NCBI GenBank assembly: GCA_006384855.1
Contig: VCJN01003007.1
Location: 62,001-126,000 of the forward strand
From: Tetraselmis striata
Lineage: Eukaryota > Chlorophyta > Chlorodendrophyceae > Chlorodendrales > Chlorodendraceae
Length of the DNA stretch: 64,000 bases
Direction of reading: 5' to 3'
Part shown: in pieces, positions 36,101 to 48,390 of the stretch
How positions within the stretch are numbered: the stretch's first letter is position 1
Layout of the letters: every line of letters begins with the position of its first letter
The notes under the pieces: model-generated
Told to the model about the DNA's origin: nothing
Databases searched by the model: none
Seen by the model: only the letters and a program-made list of their open reading frames with translations
Position numbers and translations under genes: made by a program

Positions 36101-39100
36101 CCATGCTCCATGCTGCCTTGGGCCAACATCTTGGCGCGGACAGGGACCATCAATTTGTCTGATGCAGCTGCCCCGGTGTCCCGCCCCCCGCAGAGCGTGA
36201 CCGCCCCCGACCTGAGCGGAAAGCCATCGGCCTCCGCTCGGCAGACGCTGACCAAGGCCGCCGCCAAGGGCAGCTGGTCCCAGGGGCAGGGCGCCAGCAG
36301 CAGCGCAAAAGCAGGCGCTCCGCTCCAGCTGGAGGGTATGCCCCCTCCCAAGGCCCCTCTCACTGGCAGCCTGTGTTATTCAATGGGGTTCACCGGCTGG
36401 ATGCGGACGGTCTCACACCCGCCTGCTCCCCCCCCCCCCCCCCTCCCAACCTAGGTCCTTCAGGCACAGCTGCTAAGGATTGCACGGCAAATGCCAGTGA
36501 GAGCGCGCGAGCCCTCTCCAGGTATTGCCCCGGCGCGCCCTGGACGGACGTCCTCGCAGCTGCGGCCAAGCTGTACCGCGTCCGCACCACCTGGCACCAG
36601 CTGCTGATGGTCAAGCGGCTGCTGCAATCCTGGCGCCTCGAGGTGTCGCGCCCAGGAACCCAATGCCCCCATTGCACTGCGCTCTCCACTCTTTACACTC
36701 TTTCGCGCTGCTCAGCCCACGCTCAGCGCAGAGGTGTGGCCTCACCCGCTGACATGATGTCTGTCGCCGCCTTTGCATGCCCCTGGCGATGCTGAAAGCC
36801 TGACTACCTGGAGGCCCTGCTGGTGCTGTGGAAGCCCATCGTGGCGGTGGCACGGGACGGCAAGTGCACCAGGTAACCTTTCTCCCCACCCCCTCCCAAA
36901 TTGGACTAGATGCTGCTAATGGATGCAAAGGCCCGAGCGCAATGTCTCAGAAATGACCTGCCCTGCGGTAAACCGCATTCCCGTTGGTTCTGTAAGTATG
37001 TCGTTGACCAGCGTCATGTTTGGTACCGAGGGGAGGGAAATACCGGACGTCCCCATCAGGCATCAGGCTGATGTTGCATTCATGTTCTGACAGTCGGCCG
37101 CTTTGACCTGTGGCGGCGACGGGATGCAGGCGGGAAGGGCTGCTGCACGTGGGCTGCACGCAGCTCATCGTGCGGCACAGCATCCGTGCCATCGAGTTCT
37201 ACCACGTCGCCTTTGGCGACCGCTGCAGCGTGGGCAGCACCGTGCTGGGGCTGCGCCGCCTACTGGAGCTCACCTGCCTGGCGATCCGTTACGACAGCCA
37301 CTTGGACGCGCTGGTGGAGCCGCTGAAGATCCACATTGACCGCGCTGTCCGACGCCGTGTTAGGAAGGCCTTGCCGCGGGGGCCCATGGTGCAATGCTCC
37401 CCTGCCCCGTCTCCTCAGCCGCCAACCATCAAGTGTTGAACCCACCGACCCACCCATCCACTCCTACACACAGCGAATCCATCAGAGTCTACAAACCAAT
37501 CCTGCCACCGCTATGAACCATGAATGGCAGCACCAGCATCACTCTGTTGCAGCATTGTATTCCCTTGATCGTCTGGGCATCATAACACTCCATCTATCAT
37601 GCCAACACCCAATCTAAGAATCCAGGGATTCGTACCCTCGCACACCGCCGGGAACGGCGTGCTCCTGCTGCCTTGTTTGATACGCCTCTGTGCTCAAGAT
37701 GCGATTCCCCCTGAGCCGGCAAGCTGCTGCCGGAGGGCACACACCCTGTTGCGCCATGTCAGCGGCTGGCTTGGCCGTGTGCACACTTCTGACCTCCGGC
37801 GGCACTGCCATGCTGCTGTGGTGGCAGAAGCGGGACGGCTATTTGGCAGCCCTGCGCGAGGCCATTGAGCTAGCCACCACATCACTGCGCCGTGACCTGG
37901 AGCTGGCGGGCGCCTTCCCCGAAGCCCTGGACCTGCCGCACTTCACCGCGCGGCTGCGGTACAAGAAACTGTCGGACCACATGCTGCACATCTTCACCGG
38001 CCCGGGCGTTGTGGCGTATGACCACCTCGTGATGGTAGGTAGCACCCGCCACACACACCCTCCTTGTTCCGCCTGCACTTGTTTTCCCCAGCCGGGCGCC
38101 TCACATGGCTTCCATCGCTCGTTACGAAATAACACTTCAAAGCGCCAACATGTTCACTGGTAAGCAGTGAACAGGTGCATACACAACTTTAGACAGGCAC
38201 TGTTTTGCTACTGGTGTGTGTCCGCCCTTTGTGCTTGCCCTCAAAGTTGGGAAGGCGGTCTTGGGGCGCCTCTACTGGCTGAACAGAGCCTGCTGCGTGT
38301 GGCCGGACAGGGCGTGCAAGATGGCATGTACGAGCTGCATCAGCTCATGATTGACGCCGGTGTGTCGGTGCACTTCTTGTCCGGAAGCCAGCCTGGCGCC
38401 GCACACATTCGCCCTGCTCAACTTGCACAAGATATTTGGCCGCAGCCTGCTCAAGTGGATCCGCGACATCGGGTACGTATGGGGCGCCAACCCGGCTCCG
38501 ACGGGGTGCCCTGTCCATCCATCCATCCGTCTATCCATCGCTATGGCAGCCATGCCCTTGCCAGCCCTTCCCGCTGCATCGTATGCCATGCGGCGCTGAG
38601 TGGCATTCGATGCTGTTTGCAGCCTGAACATGAAGGAGTGGGTCGACAACGCAGTGCGAGTCGACCAGACGGCGTCATGGACGCCAATAGGCGGTCCGTA
38701 TATTCTATTCCACGTCCGTCGTGGACCTGCTGCGCATCTTCCAGGACGTGCGTGCCTGCTCACGCGCGCCACCACGGCACTCCACGGATCGGTGTGAACG
38801 ATTAGTCTCCTGCGCGATACACCGCTCCACTTAAAAGCGGGGCAGATACACTAGACACTGTGGGGCATTGAGCCTCCTCCGCTTCCACACACGATTGCAT
38901 CAACTCATCGATTAGCACGAAACCAGTCGGCTCCCTCATCATGAGCCCACGGGGAGTGTTCGCCAGCTGAGTGGTCATTCATCCATCCGCTTGCCTGTGA
39001 TTGTATTAGCGGCTGAGGTCGCGCTTTGCGCAGCCCTCCCTTTGGCGCCATGTAGGAGTGCCCCACGCTGTGAGGTTTGCCGCCGCGATGATGCACCCTG

Positions 39101-42100
39101 CGCAGGTCGCGGAGAAGGCGCGGGAGCGCATGCCGCCGATGTCGGAGCAGGCGACGCTGCACTCGGACATCTATGAGCGCCTGCAGGCCAGCATCCACTA
39201 CGTGCTGCGCCACTACGCGGAGAGCCTGGAGGAGCTCTGCATCGCGGGCCTGAACAAAGCCCGGCGGGAGAGGTGCCTTGATCTGATTGCACTTGAGATG
39301 TATACTATGTTCAGTGCTGCTCGACATTCCCACAATTGTCAACGTAGCACCTTTGTGTCAATTGTGTGTCTACCGTCACCTTGTGTTTGTACTCCGCCTC
39401 CGTCCCATTTTCTTTTACATTCCTCCGCGCTGTGGCTCCCGGCACCCTCAGGCACATGGAGCTGCAGGAGGAGTCGCAGCGTGCCCACCCCAGCACCATC
39501 CTCAGGTTGCTGCACACCACGACGGCCGACAGTGACGGCGGCATGGACGCGCCCGCCGAGGACCCGTGCGTCAACCGCCAGCTGTGCGTGCTCCTCAGCA
39601 ACCTCCACGCGCTGCAGGACAACATCCCGATGGTCAACGTGCGGCCTGCGTCCTGGCCCGCCGCCTGTCAGCAACAGGGACGCGAACAGGACGGAGAAGG
39701 GGGTTGGGGGCGGGGGGGGGGGGGGGGGGCTGTCAATTAGGGACGATCCCCAGTGGTGGACTGTGCCAATGGTGGAATGTTCCGACACCATGCAATTGCG
39801 TCTGCTCGCACAGTGCTTGTCGCTGCGAGGCCAGTATAGATTTTGCCCAGAAGGAGTCCATACTGAATTGGCAACCGATTGGTGAGCTTGTGGCGGCGAC
39901 TCATTTCACCACTCAATGGCTGAGTCTCCCCTTTCACGGCGTGTATTGTGTGTGCGTGGCCAGAAACGCATGCTGGAGGTGGTGTGCGGGGAGAAGCTGG
40001 CGCGCGAGAAGCTGGGCACCGCCATGGAGGACACCGTCCCCGGCGACGAGGACTTCGACGACTCCCTGAGCGAGCTGAGCTTCATGTCGGACGAGCTCGA
40101 CACGGAGCAGCCGCAGGAGCAGCTGGGCGGCAAGCTGGCAGCGCTGGAGGGCGACCTGGCGGGTGGCGCGGACTTCCAGGAAGGCGGCGAGCCCGGGCTG
40201 CAGCGCGTCGCCGTGGCGTCGAGGGAGGTGGAGGGCATGCCGCAGCAGCGGCTGCGCGCCTGGCAGAAATACTGCCACGCCAACACGCGCGTCCTGGGCA
40301 CCTCCGTCTCCAACTGCATCAACTGCATGGCGGACACGCTGCAGGCCAAGCTGCTGCTGGAGGTCATCCGGCTCCTGCGGGCCGAGGAGATGCGCGCGCA
40401 GATGCTGGACTCGGTCGCGGAGGGCGCTGTGCCCAAAAAGTGCGCCCCCCCCCCATCGCCGCGCCCGCTGCTGCCCAAAGCGACCCGCGGACAGTTATCT
40501 GCTGGCTTCTGAGTGATTGCTGCTGCTGAGCAGTGACTGAAATCGTATGTTCCTTGCCCCACAAAAGCGGCAAATGCGACACTCTGGCACCTAGGGTGTC
40601 CCAAGCTGGCAGCCCTAACTAACCATGCAGTCCTAGTCCAGTCCTTTCCCTCTTAGCTTCGAATCCTCGCAGTCCGCAACAGCGCCAATGACTTGCCCAA
40701 GTCAACCCTTGCGTCATATATCCTACTAGCGCGTAGGTGGCAATAACTTAAACGGCGGTGCCTGGGTGTGTTTTGCCACCTTTCTAGCGTTTATGGTGTA
40801 TTGATTTTCTATTCTGATATTTTTCCATTTTTCCCTTATTATTGCTCAAGTTAAATCGTAGTGTACTGGTTTGACGCTATAATAAGGAATTACGTAATCC
40901 TTCATGCCTGTAATATTGCTGCAATATCTCCTTCAGATCTGTAACAGCCTTTCCAAACGCGCTAGGCAATCCTTACCATAGGTAAAAACCCATACGCATC
41001 GAATGCGCGTTTGGTTATAAGGATTACCTGACGGGTTGAAATATAGCGCGTAGTGTTGCCAGTGTGATTAACATTGTCTTACCATTGTGCATCGGTCCGC
41101 ATTCCTGTATCGCTATGTAATTTAAACAATGCACGTACACTATTCCTGAATAGATATACAAACTCAAACGATGTCAAAAGTTTTTCCGAAGTCGATTTGC
41201 AATGCGACTGACAAGATGTTTTCTTTCAAATAATCCGAGTATCGACACATACTGTATCCTATTATATTATATTTATAATTGCCAACATTACACCTAAGAG
41301 GCGACTAGTAGTGGGTAGAGGCGACTGAGTAGTGGGAGAGGCAGTGTGCGACTGCGAATGCGTGATAGTTCTACCTCAACCTACTCGATCAGCTCTGCTG
41401 AGAAAACCGACCCGGCACGGCCCTCACACCCCCTGCTGTGCCGTCGGCCGCAGGCGCACCTCCGCGTTTGACCTGACCCTAAAGAGCCTGCGGCCGTCCA
41501 GCGCCAAGCATCACATCAGCCCCGAGCACGCGGCCGCCTTCCTCAAGGAAGTGGACCTCGACATCTTCATGCAGCGCCTGCTGGACGTGTGAGCTGCCCA
41601 ACTCCTGACCAACTCCCCGCTGGACAGCCGTGTCCGCCTGCCCTCGGAAGGCACGCCGGGGACTGAGGACCTCATGCATAGCCTCTCCTCGGCATCCGAT
41701 GCCATGCGATTACCCCGCTGCGCCTCGCCTCACTGCTGCCCTGCCGTGCCGCCCAACCAGGGAAATCAACTTGCTGGCGTCGCATATGGTGCCCAGCGTG
41801 TCCCGGACCGTGATGACCTCAACCTGGTGCTCGCTCGTCTCGGCCATGGAGAGCCTGGTGCTGGGCAACTCGGGCTGGTGGCGCCCCCTCACCGCTCGCG
41901 AGGGGCGCATCATCTCGAAGCTCCTGGAGGCCGCCACTGCCTGGTTCCACAGCGACGGCGACGGCCTGCCCAAGGAGGACCTCCAGAGCGCCGCCAGCCG
42001 GCTGATGGTGCGTGCACGACCCCCGGCGCCCAAGCACCATCACTGAGTCCGGTATCCTCTCAGGCGCATCCACCATGCCGACATGCCATCACTCGCCTTT

Positions 42101-45100
42101 GGATCGCTTCACATGACTGCCAGATGACATGTCTCAACACCATCATGTCCGTGTCCAAGCACATCGCGGCGTGTTGTGATTTGTATGTGGCGCTAAAACG
42201 CGCATCATGTGGTCTTTGCGAAGCCCGTTTGATCCGCACGGGGCGTAGACGGAGTTCAGGTTTTTTAGGTTTCGGTTTAGGTTTTGGGGCCTTTAGGTTT
42301 ACGTTTGTATTTTGGGGTTTCAGATACCCTAAAATAAAAACCTAAAACCCTACAGCCGGGAAGGGATACGGTTAAGTGAATGAGTCGTGAGTGGGCGCTC
42401 ATTCGTGGCCGGCTGGCGCACGCTGCAGGAGCTGCTGAAGCTGCACGTCGAGCCGGTGTCTGCCCTGGAGCTCAAGTACGATGAGCTCTGGGTGGCGCAC
42501 GGCGGGAAGGAGGAGCTCCGGCGGAAACAGGTACACGTCCTGTTGTTTCAGTCGCTGCTGTATGGCGGCCGCGCGTCAAGGCGCCCGCTCCCGATGCGGC
42601 GGAACCGGCCGTTCCAAAAGGCCCTCGCGACTAGCACGGACACCGTGGACGGCTGTCATCGCTTCCTTGACAGGGGAAGTGAATGCTCCAATTTGCCTAA
42701 CGCTCGCTAGCCTAACGCTCGCTAGTAAACATAAAGCAGTGTGTGTGTCTGTGTGTGTGTCTGTGTGTCTGTGTGTGTCTGTGTGTGTCTGTGTGTGTGT
42801 GTTTCTGTGTGTGTGCTGGGAGTCTTGAATGCAGCGAGGGCATGTGAAGGTGCTGAGGTCGGTGTGAATTTGAAATTTGCTACAACTGAATGAAGCTCTT
42901 TTGCTTTGATAAGCTGTCTTTACCCACCCTCACCAACCCGCATAGGGTCCGCTAGTTAAAGCGCGTAAGGCGAGGCCTCTGTAGGCCACAAGGCTATGTT
43001 GCAGTATAGGTACTGAATTTGCATCATTTTTACAGTACTCTACACGTGAGTCATACGCGGGTTTCTTACGCTCGTATTGGGGCGCCAGCATGTACTCGTT
43101 AGCCTGGCCGCAGAAACCCGTGATCACATGAACGCCGTACATGCTCATGTTCCCGCCGTTTATTGTCCCCCGGAAGTCGCAGCTTGCCCCAGCGCTGCAC
43201 TTCACAGGCCACGGCAAAGCGGCTAGGCCGCTCGGCCGTCGCGCTGCTTTCAGTTTGGTGATTCCCACGCGCGGAACCCGCGGCCTCCGTCTGCTCCGCT
43301 GTGTAGCAAGCGTGCCTTGGGCTCTGCAATCACGGCGGGCAAGGGCCAAGTCTCCTGACGGGGTGTGTTGCCGGCCCCAGGGCGCGCCGCCCTCTGGGTG
43401 GACGAAGACCGGCGGCGATGCCAGCGGCGCCCAGCCCGGCCTGGTGTCCTCCTTCGAGTCGCGCTTCCGGGCGGACGTCTCCAACGGCGTCTCCATGATC
43501 CACCTCATCCGGCTGCTGCGGCAGCGGCCCCACGAGCCAGCGGCCGTGGACCTACTGAACAAGCTGCTGAGGGACGCCGGGGAGTTCCCGATGCAGGTGG
43601 GGGCGAGGCGGCGCATTGCTTTGTTGTTCAGAATGTCCGAAGAAGATGAGACAAGTAGCGCATTGGGTAATCCAGTATATGTGTGTGGGTGCACGCGCCC
43701 GTGCATAGTAGGTACATTGATATCGACGGGCGGCGATCACTCTATACAAGGCTGCGTCTCCCAGTTGATAGTATAACAATGGCAGTCATTGCATGTCATC
43801 GCCCTGATATCTATCGGCAATACCCATGTCGGTACTACGGCATGACGACGATACTTATGTGTGCTAGCTAAGATGTTTATCGAGCATACCCATCGTCGTC
43901 TAAGCGAGTTGCTGTCGGTTCACCATTCCCAGTTAGTTCACCATTCCCAGTTCCGCCGTGGACTGAGGTGGCAGCGGCTCGTCTCTGTTGTGGCCGTGTT
44001 GTGTTATTGTTTTCGACCCGCAGGTCATCTTTGGCAAATGGGACGAGCCGATGCTGGGCAAGTGGCCCGTGATGCTCGCGCGGCAGCAGCAGGCGGGCAT
44101 CCTCTGCGTCTCCCTGCGCTTCGTCGGCTTCACCACCATCCGGCCCGGCGCCTCCGGCATCGGCGACGAGTCCTTGCTGCTGCCGCTGGCGCAGGTCACG
44201 CGCATGGACCGCTCCTACGAGAAGTGACCCCCCTCCCCAACCCACCCACCTGCACAGTACCCAATCCAACCCTACCCAACCCAATCCAACCCTAGAAACC
44301 CTAAAACCCAACCCCGCTGGCGCCTGCCGTGTTCATGGACCCGTTCCTAGCGCGCGAATGATGGCTGATCGGCGATGGCGTCGTCTGTCGTTGTCTGCAG
44401 CCAGAGCGCGGCGTGCGGTCGGCTGCCTCCCAGCCGCGGTGGCCTATCTAGCCGGTCTCTCCCAAATTGCAGTGCCGCGGGTTAATTATATCACAGTGCG
44501 GGGGTTGGCGCGAAAGCAGGAAAGTGGGCGCAGGAGGTTGTACGCACCCGTTGACCGGGCTGTCGGAAATTGTGTTCCGGTACTGTGCTTGCAACGCCGA
44601 GACCCGGGCCCAATACAACCGGCGACCACTTTCCAACTCGTGAAACTCTTCAGGCCACGCCGACACCCGCACCATCTGTACTTGGTATCCATGTTCCCGG
44701 GGTATGAGATATAAGTGGCTGCACTATAACGCCCCCTTCCATTTCTGGGCGGGGTGACGATCATTCGACTTTGGCTTGACTGCCATCGATGTTGTGGGCT
44801 GCGGGCAGGCGCTGAGCCCCCCCCGCCCCCCCAATCCGGGCGTGCACCCTAATTGTGCTCAGCCACGTGCAGTGCCTCAGCTTCACGATGCACGACAAGA
44901 CGTACCACCCCTTCGGCGCGGGGCAGAAGGTGTTTGCGGCGCGGGAGGACATCTACGCGTGCGTGGCGGAGGCGGTGTCCGGCAGCGGCACCACGCTGGA
45001 CCGCAGCCTGCGCGGCGAGGTGGCCACGGAGGGGGCCAAGACGCTCAAGCTGCCCAGCGGCGAGGAGATCTTCCACTCGCTGGAGTGCACGCGCATCATC

Positions 45101-45385
45101 AGCGGCGGGCTGTGGTACAACCGCGGCGTGCTCTACACCTGCAAATCCTTCGCCATGTTCGACCGGCCCGGGAAGGAGCGCATCGTGGTGCCGTACGGCG
45201 CCATGCTCAACATGAAGATGGAGGAGGCGGGCGGCTGGGCGGCGCAGCCGGACATGCGGCTCGTGCTGGACACGCGCGCCATGGGGCGCCTGGTGTTTGG
45301 CAAGTGCGCGGTGGACGAGGTCATCGCCGCCATGAGCAGCATCGCCACCCGCGTCGCCGCCGTCAACGAGTACAACGACAAATAG
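31348..45385 (+). CDS. Very large multi-exon protein with C-terminal tandem GRAM/PH-like domains
   Basis: ATG at 31348; exon 1 (31348-31391) joins exon 2 (from 31572) in frame. Some 24 or more exons follow, with protein-like blocks near 31.6-31.85, 32.16-32.38, 32.50-32.65, 32.77-33.07, 33.73, 34.13-34.29, 34.48, 34.9, 35.18, 35.96-36.11, 36.2, 36.53-36.65, 36.8, 37.13-37.37, 37.79-38.03, 38.3-38.47, 38.62-38.75, 39.1-39.27, 39.45-39.63, 39.96-40.44, 41.46-41.59, 41.76-42.0, 42.4-42.53, 43.38-43.6, 44.03-44.22 and 44.86-45.38 kb. The N-terminal third has C2-like strands; the middle is helical and Leu-rich. The junction 44223|44863 keeps frame and completes a first GRAM/PH-like fold (GILCVSLRFVGFTTI ... 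LLLPLAQVTRMDRSYE ... CLSFTMHDKTYHPFG). A second (LYTCKSFAMFD ... ERIVVPYGAMLNMK) ends at TAG 45383. Likely a membrane-associated trafficking protein, perhaps Munc13/C2-GRAM-like, but I cannot place it. Not every junction was verified. Confidence 0.6.
31868..31964. repeat. Two G tracts in an intron of the GRAM gene
   Basis: G-rich runs at about 31868-31900 and 31938-31964 in the second intron, able in principle to form G-quadruplexes on the RNA. Confidence 0.7.
33119..33171. repeat. (TG)n microsatellite followed by a G tract
   Basis: Seventeen or so TG units at about 33119-33153, then a G tract at 33157-33171, in an intron of the GRAM gene. Confidence 0.85.
35400..35940. other. Long intron of the GRAM gene
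   Basis: About 550 bases between coding blocks, less GC-rich than exons, with no supported gene. Confidence 0.4.
40520..41340. other. AT-rich island within the GRAM gene
   Basis: Positions about 40700-41320 are strikingly AT-rich (runs such as TATTATATTATATTTATAATT) while both flanks are GC-rich exons. There is no ORF. GAATTACGTAATCC is palindromic, and TAGCGCGTAG occurs twice (about 40731 and 41046), roughly 315 bases apart. It may be an inserted repeat inside an intron. Confidence 0.5.
42255..42352. repeat. Degenerate telomere-like (TTTAGG)n stretch
   Basis: Repeated TTTAGGTTT variants followed by ACCCTAAAA and CCTAAAACCCTA in the opposite sense, resembling plant/algal telomere repeats (TTTAGGG or TTTTAGGG). 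A shorter CCCTAGAAACCCTAAAACCC occurs at 44291-44310. Both are in introns of the GRAM gene. Confidence 0.45.
42738..42815. repeat. Interrupted (TG)n microsatellite
   Basis: TGTGTGTCTGTG-type repeat in an intron of the GRAM gene. Confidence 0.85.
42860..43255. repeat. Dispersed repeat family A, copy 1 (intronic)
   Basis: Contains TTTGAAATTTG, then CCGCATAGGGTCCGCTA, TTAAAGCG, CCTCTGTAGGCCAC, ACACGTGAGTCATACG, CCCGTGATCACAT, GTTCCCGCCGTTTATTG and CCGCTCGGCCGTCGCGCTG. The same order is found at 52825-53245, with shorter versions at 46725-46860 and 48585-48720. It lies in an intron of the GRAM gene. Confidence 0.75.
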
Positions 45386-46300
45386 CAACGCGCATCGCGC
45401 CCGCCCCAACTAACCCCCCCTTACCAAACTCCAATCAACCGGCCGCCGGCTGATGCCAAAAGCCGAGCTTGGCACGTCGCGCTCTACCTCGACGGCAAAC
45501 TGACTAACCCGCGGCGGCGGCAGCAGTGTTCACCATATGACTCTCGTTGGCGATGTCCTCCTGGTCTCACCCCATCCTACAATGACGGCGCTGTGGACAC
45601 GGTACGACAGCATCCGGGATCCGCATGTTTCACGCATCCGATATAATGTATGTCCGGGCAGCCACGTCCCGTAGCATTGCATCTCATGCATGTGACGCCG
45701 GGTCCGGCCGTTATATATGTTGCAGCGCTCAGGCCCGCCGACCATTCTCTCCCGCCCCGCCGACCATTCTGACCATCCCCGCAGTAAGCAATGATAGGTT
45801 CATAGTGATCGTTGGAAGTCTTTCCCTGCGCTGCGTCCATCGCCACCATGTGCACGCCGCCTGCGTAACCGACGCAGAAAGAGGCGTCTAGACGGCATAC
45901 TCCGAAGTAGTACTTGCCTGCACCCAAAGCCGCCGATGTATTATCAGCATCATCTACAGCATTAATACGCTATCTGCATGCAGACACACAACGCACGCAC
46001 AATCGTACCTTTTTGTTGTCCCTGCCCTATGTACTCCGTACATATTCTATCTGATCATCTCTAGGCATGCTGTGGTGGGCGGAGTCAACACCCCCCCCTT
46101 CCCCAAATGCGCATCGCCTCCTCTCGCCCACGCGGGCGTCAGTACAACAGACAGGCAGCGCTCCCGCCCTGCCGTACTTTCAAGCCAACTCTTCGTTGTT
46201 GCTAAAGCTTACTTCCGTCGCTGGCTCAATTGACGGTTCGTAGATGCAATAGGGGTCGGGGCGGGGCACATGGTACCGGGTTCGCGCAACGCGGCGAAAG
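45386..46300. other. 3' flank of the GRAM gene, no gene seen
   Basis: No supported ORF. AC-rich and pyrimidine-rich stretches; probably 3' UTR followed by intergenic sequence. Confidence 0.35.
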
Positions 46301-46309
46301 ACAGTCGGC

Positions 46310-46430
46310 AGGCATCGGGGGAGCCACAACGCGGCCCGACTTGCTAGGGCTAGCCAAAAGCGGCCGTGCGGGTTCAACACCCGTGAGTGACGAGGATGAC
46401 TACCTTGCGTTGTCAGGGCCACTGCACTAG
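46310..46430 (+). repeat. SDEDDYLA repeat module, copy 2
   Basis: Plus-strand partner of the stretch at 11040-11180 (minus), sharing CGGCCCGACTTGCTAG, GCGGCCGTG and GTGAGTGACGAGGATGACTA in the same order. Confidence 0.6.
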
Positions 46431-46544
46431 AGAGCACAGAAAAATACCGTTGGCCCGGTTTTTAGGTGACAAGAGGCTCCACCCAGAATAAATATCTTGC
46501 TCCCCAAGCTGGCGTTTGCACAAAGGCTCCGAAACCACATGCGT

Positions 46545-46720
46545 AAATCAACAAACAGCCCGCATCACATGCCGTAGACTCAATATCGGTACGTGGGCCC
46601 ACTAGAAAAGGCTCAATTGGTTTGCCGCTTCGCGTCGGGGATTCCGTGTGGTATTTGTGACAAGCTGTTGATTGTTTCACCGATTCAATGGACGTGTCCT
46701 ATCTATCCGTAGGGGAGGGA
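46545..46720. repeat. Repeat family B, first half, copy 1
   Basis: Shares CAACAAACAGC, CGCATCACAT, ATCGGT, GGGCCCA-TAGAAAA, GGGATTCC and TGATT-TTTCACCGA with 48055-48235, same orientation. Confidence 0.7.
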
Positions 46721-46724
46721 GGTT

Positions 46725-46860
46725 ATTTGAAATTTATTACAACTTTATTTCCGTTCAGTTTTTTATGCTGAACAGGCAGGCTATCTTTCGGTCCGGTAGC
46801 ACGAAGCCCGCATAGGGTCCACTAATTAAAGTGCATCCATGTGAAGGCCGAGTCTCTAGT
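46725..46860. repeat. Dispersed repeat family A, partial copy 2
   Basis: TTTGAAATTTATTACAAC followed by CCCGCATAGGGTCCACTA and TTAAAG, the left end of family A only. Confidence 0.65.
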
Positions 46861-47084
46861 CCCCCCCTTCCCGCAGCTGGCATGGGGATTCCTCGTGGGC
46901 AAAGCCCCTCCTACAGTATTGTGTGCCTGCTATGGGCGCCCATCCACCGGTGCGTGTGGGAAAGTCGTGATGAGGGGCATCGCCCCTCTGTTTGCATGGC
47001 GCGGAGGAATCCCACCCCCTCCGCCCCTGCATCCCGTTACATAGAAACATCTAAAAGAGTAGCGACATATTGTGTGGGGATGGG

Positions 47085-47250
47085 GGAGTTGAAAACAATA
47101 TCCATGCACGGATGGTTTCTGTGTGCACAGCATTACGCAGGGAAGCCGCATACCCCATATACAGCAGCAGGAACGAAACCCGTTGCTCAGGGAGCCAAGC
47201 ACCAGAATTCTTGCGATGAGCGTGTTGTTTTCGATGCGGTGGTGGAGTGC
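47085..47250. repeat. Repeat family B, second half, copy 1
   Basis: Shares ATATCCATGCA/ATATCCATCCA, CAGCATTACGC, GGGAAGCCGCATACCCC, TTGCTCAGGGAGCC and a CCAGAAT block with 48225-48390. About 360 bases separate the two halves in this copy, and family A partial copy 2 lies between them. Confidence 0.7.
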
Positions 47251-48054
47251 ATTCTGCCCCTCCTCACCCCCTCTCCCCGCCATATACCCCTTTCTCAAGG
47301 CCGCGCTTCCCATAATAATCCTGTACGGGGCACCACCGAGGCAGTCAAGCAATGCTCACGCTGGGAGGATCCTGCTTTGCATCCCATGTATCACGCAAGC
47401 GGCTCCGCCAGGCAGAGGGCAGCGCAGTCGGTGATCACCTCCGCCTCTTTGCAACATCGGTGTCATCGCGTTGTAGCCTTCAAGCCTTCCAATGCCTGTA
47501 CCGTAGCACTGCGGCATTTGTTGCACTGCCGTAGCGTCTGCCATATCCGCGGGCGCATCACAACGACCGAGACAGTCAATGACCTACTTGGTCCAATAGG
47601 GTTTCATACCCTGTGAAACCCCAGATAGAGCAACTGGTAGGATAGGGTTTAATCACCTATTTACATCCCTAGGCAGGGCACGAGGAGACATACGGCCAAG
47701 CCTTTGCTGAAGTTTGTGTCAAAGTTTAGGACACACTGGCGAAGTGTACAGCTGCTGCTTCCCTTTGGGCGGTTGGAATTGTGGCAAAGTGTATCGTTAC
47801 TGGTGAGGTGTACGGAGGCGGGGACATCGCAGTGTCCCCAGACCCAAGGCGGCACCCCATAGTGTCGTTAGGTCACACCCCTAATCGGACCTGGAACAGG
47901 GGCCCCTAAGGAGGACTACCTACAGATGATGGACTACTACTGCATTGCCGCTGGTACTAGGTGCAGACCCAACACTTTACCCGCAGCGAAGTAAGAGTAT
48001 AGCATCATATGAGAGCAATCAGACCAGGACAGCACCTAACGCAGACGTGGCCTG
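47251..48054. other. Non-coding region between duplicated repeats
   Basis: No supported gene. CCAATAGGGTTTCATACCC and GATAGGGTTTAATCACC (about 47592-47660) form a local near-repeat. Confidence 0.3.
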
Positions 48055-48390
48055 GCAACAAACAGCTCGCATCACATAACGCAGGCTTGATTATATCGGT
48101 CCGCGGGCCCAATAGAAAACAACACACCGTCTTGCAGTTTTGTGTCCGGGATTCCCTGTGTTATTTGAGGCAAGTTCTTGATTATTTCACCGACTCGATG
48201 TAGTTGTTATCCTCTTCGTTAAGTGGAGGGGGTAAAGACAATAATATCCATCCATGGATTGTTTCTGTTTGTACAGCATTACGCGGGAAGCCGCATACCC
48301 CTTATACAGTAGCAACGATGGCCGTTGCTCAGGGAGCCCAGTATACCAGAATACTTGCACTGCGCATGATGTTGCCAATGACGTGGTGGT
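48055..48390. repeat. Repeat family B, uninterrupted copy 2
   Basis: The two halves found apart at 46545-46720 and 47085-47250 are directly adjacent here, which suggests that this is the ancestral arrangement. Confidence 0.7.

Noticed and set aside
44222..44862. Gene boundary with a TGA stop at 44225 and a second gene starting near 44889
   Set aside because: A GT donor at 44224 and AG acceptor at 44862 join in frame and complete one GRAM-like domain across the junction, so one gene is the better model.
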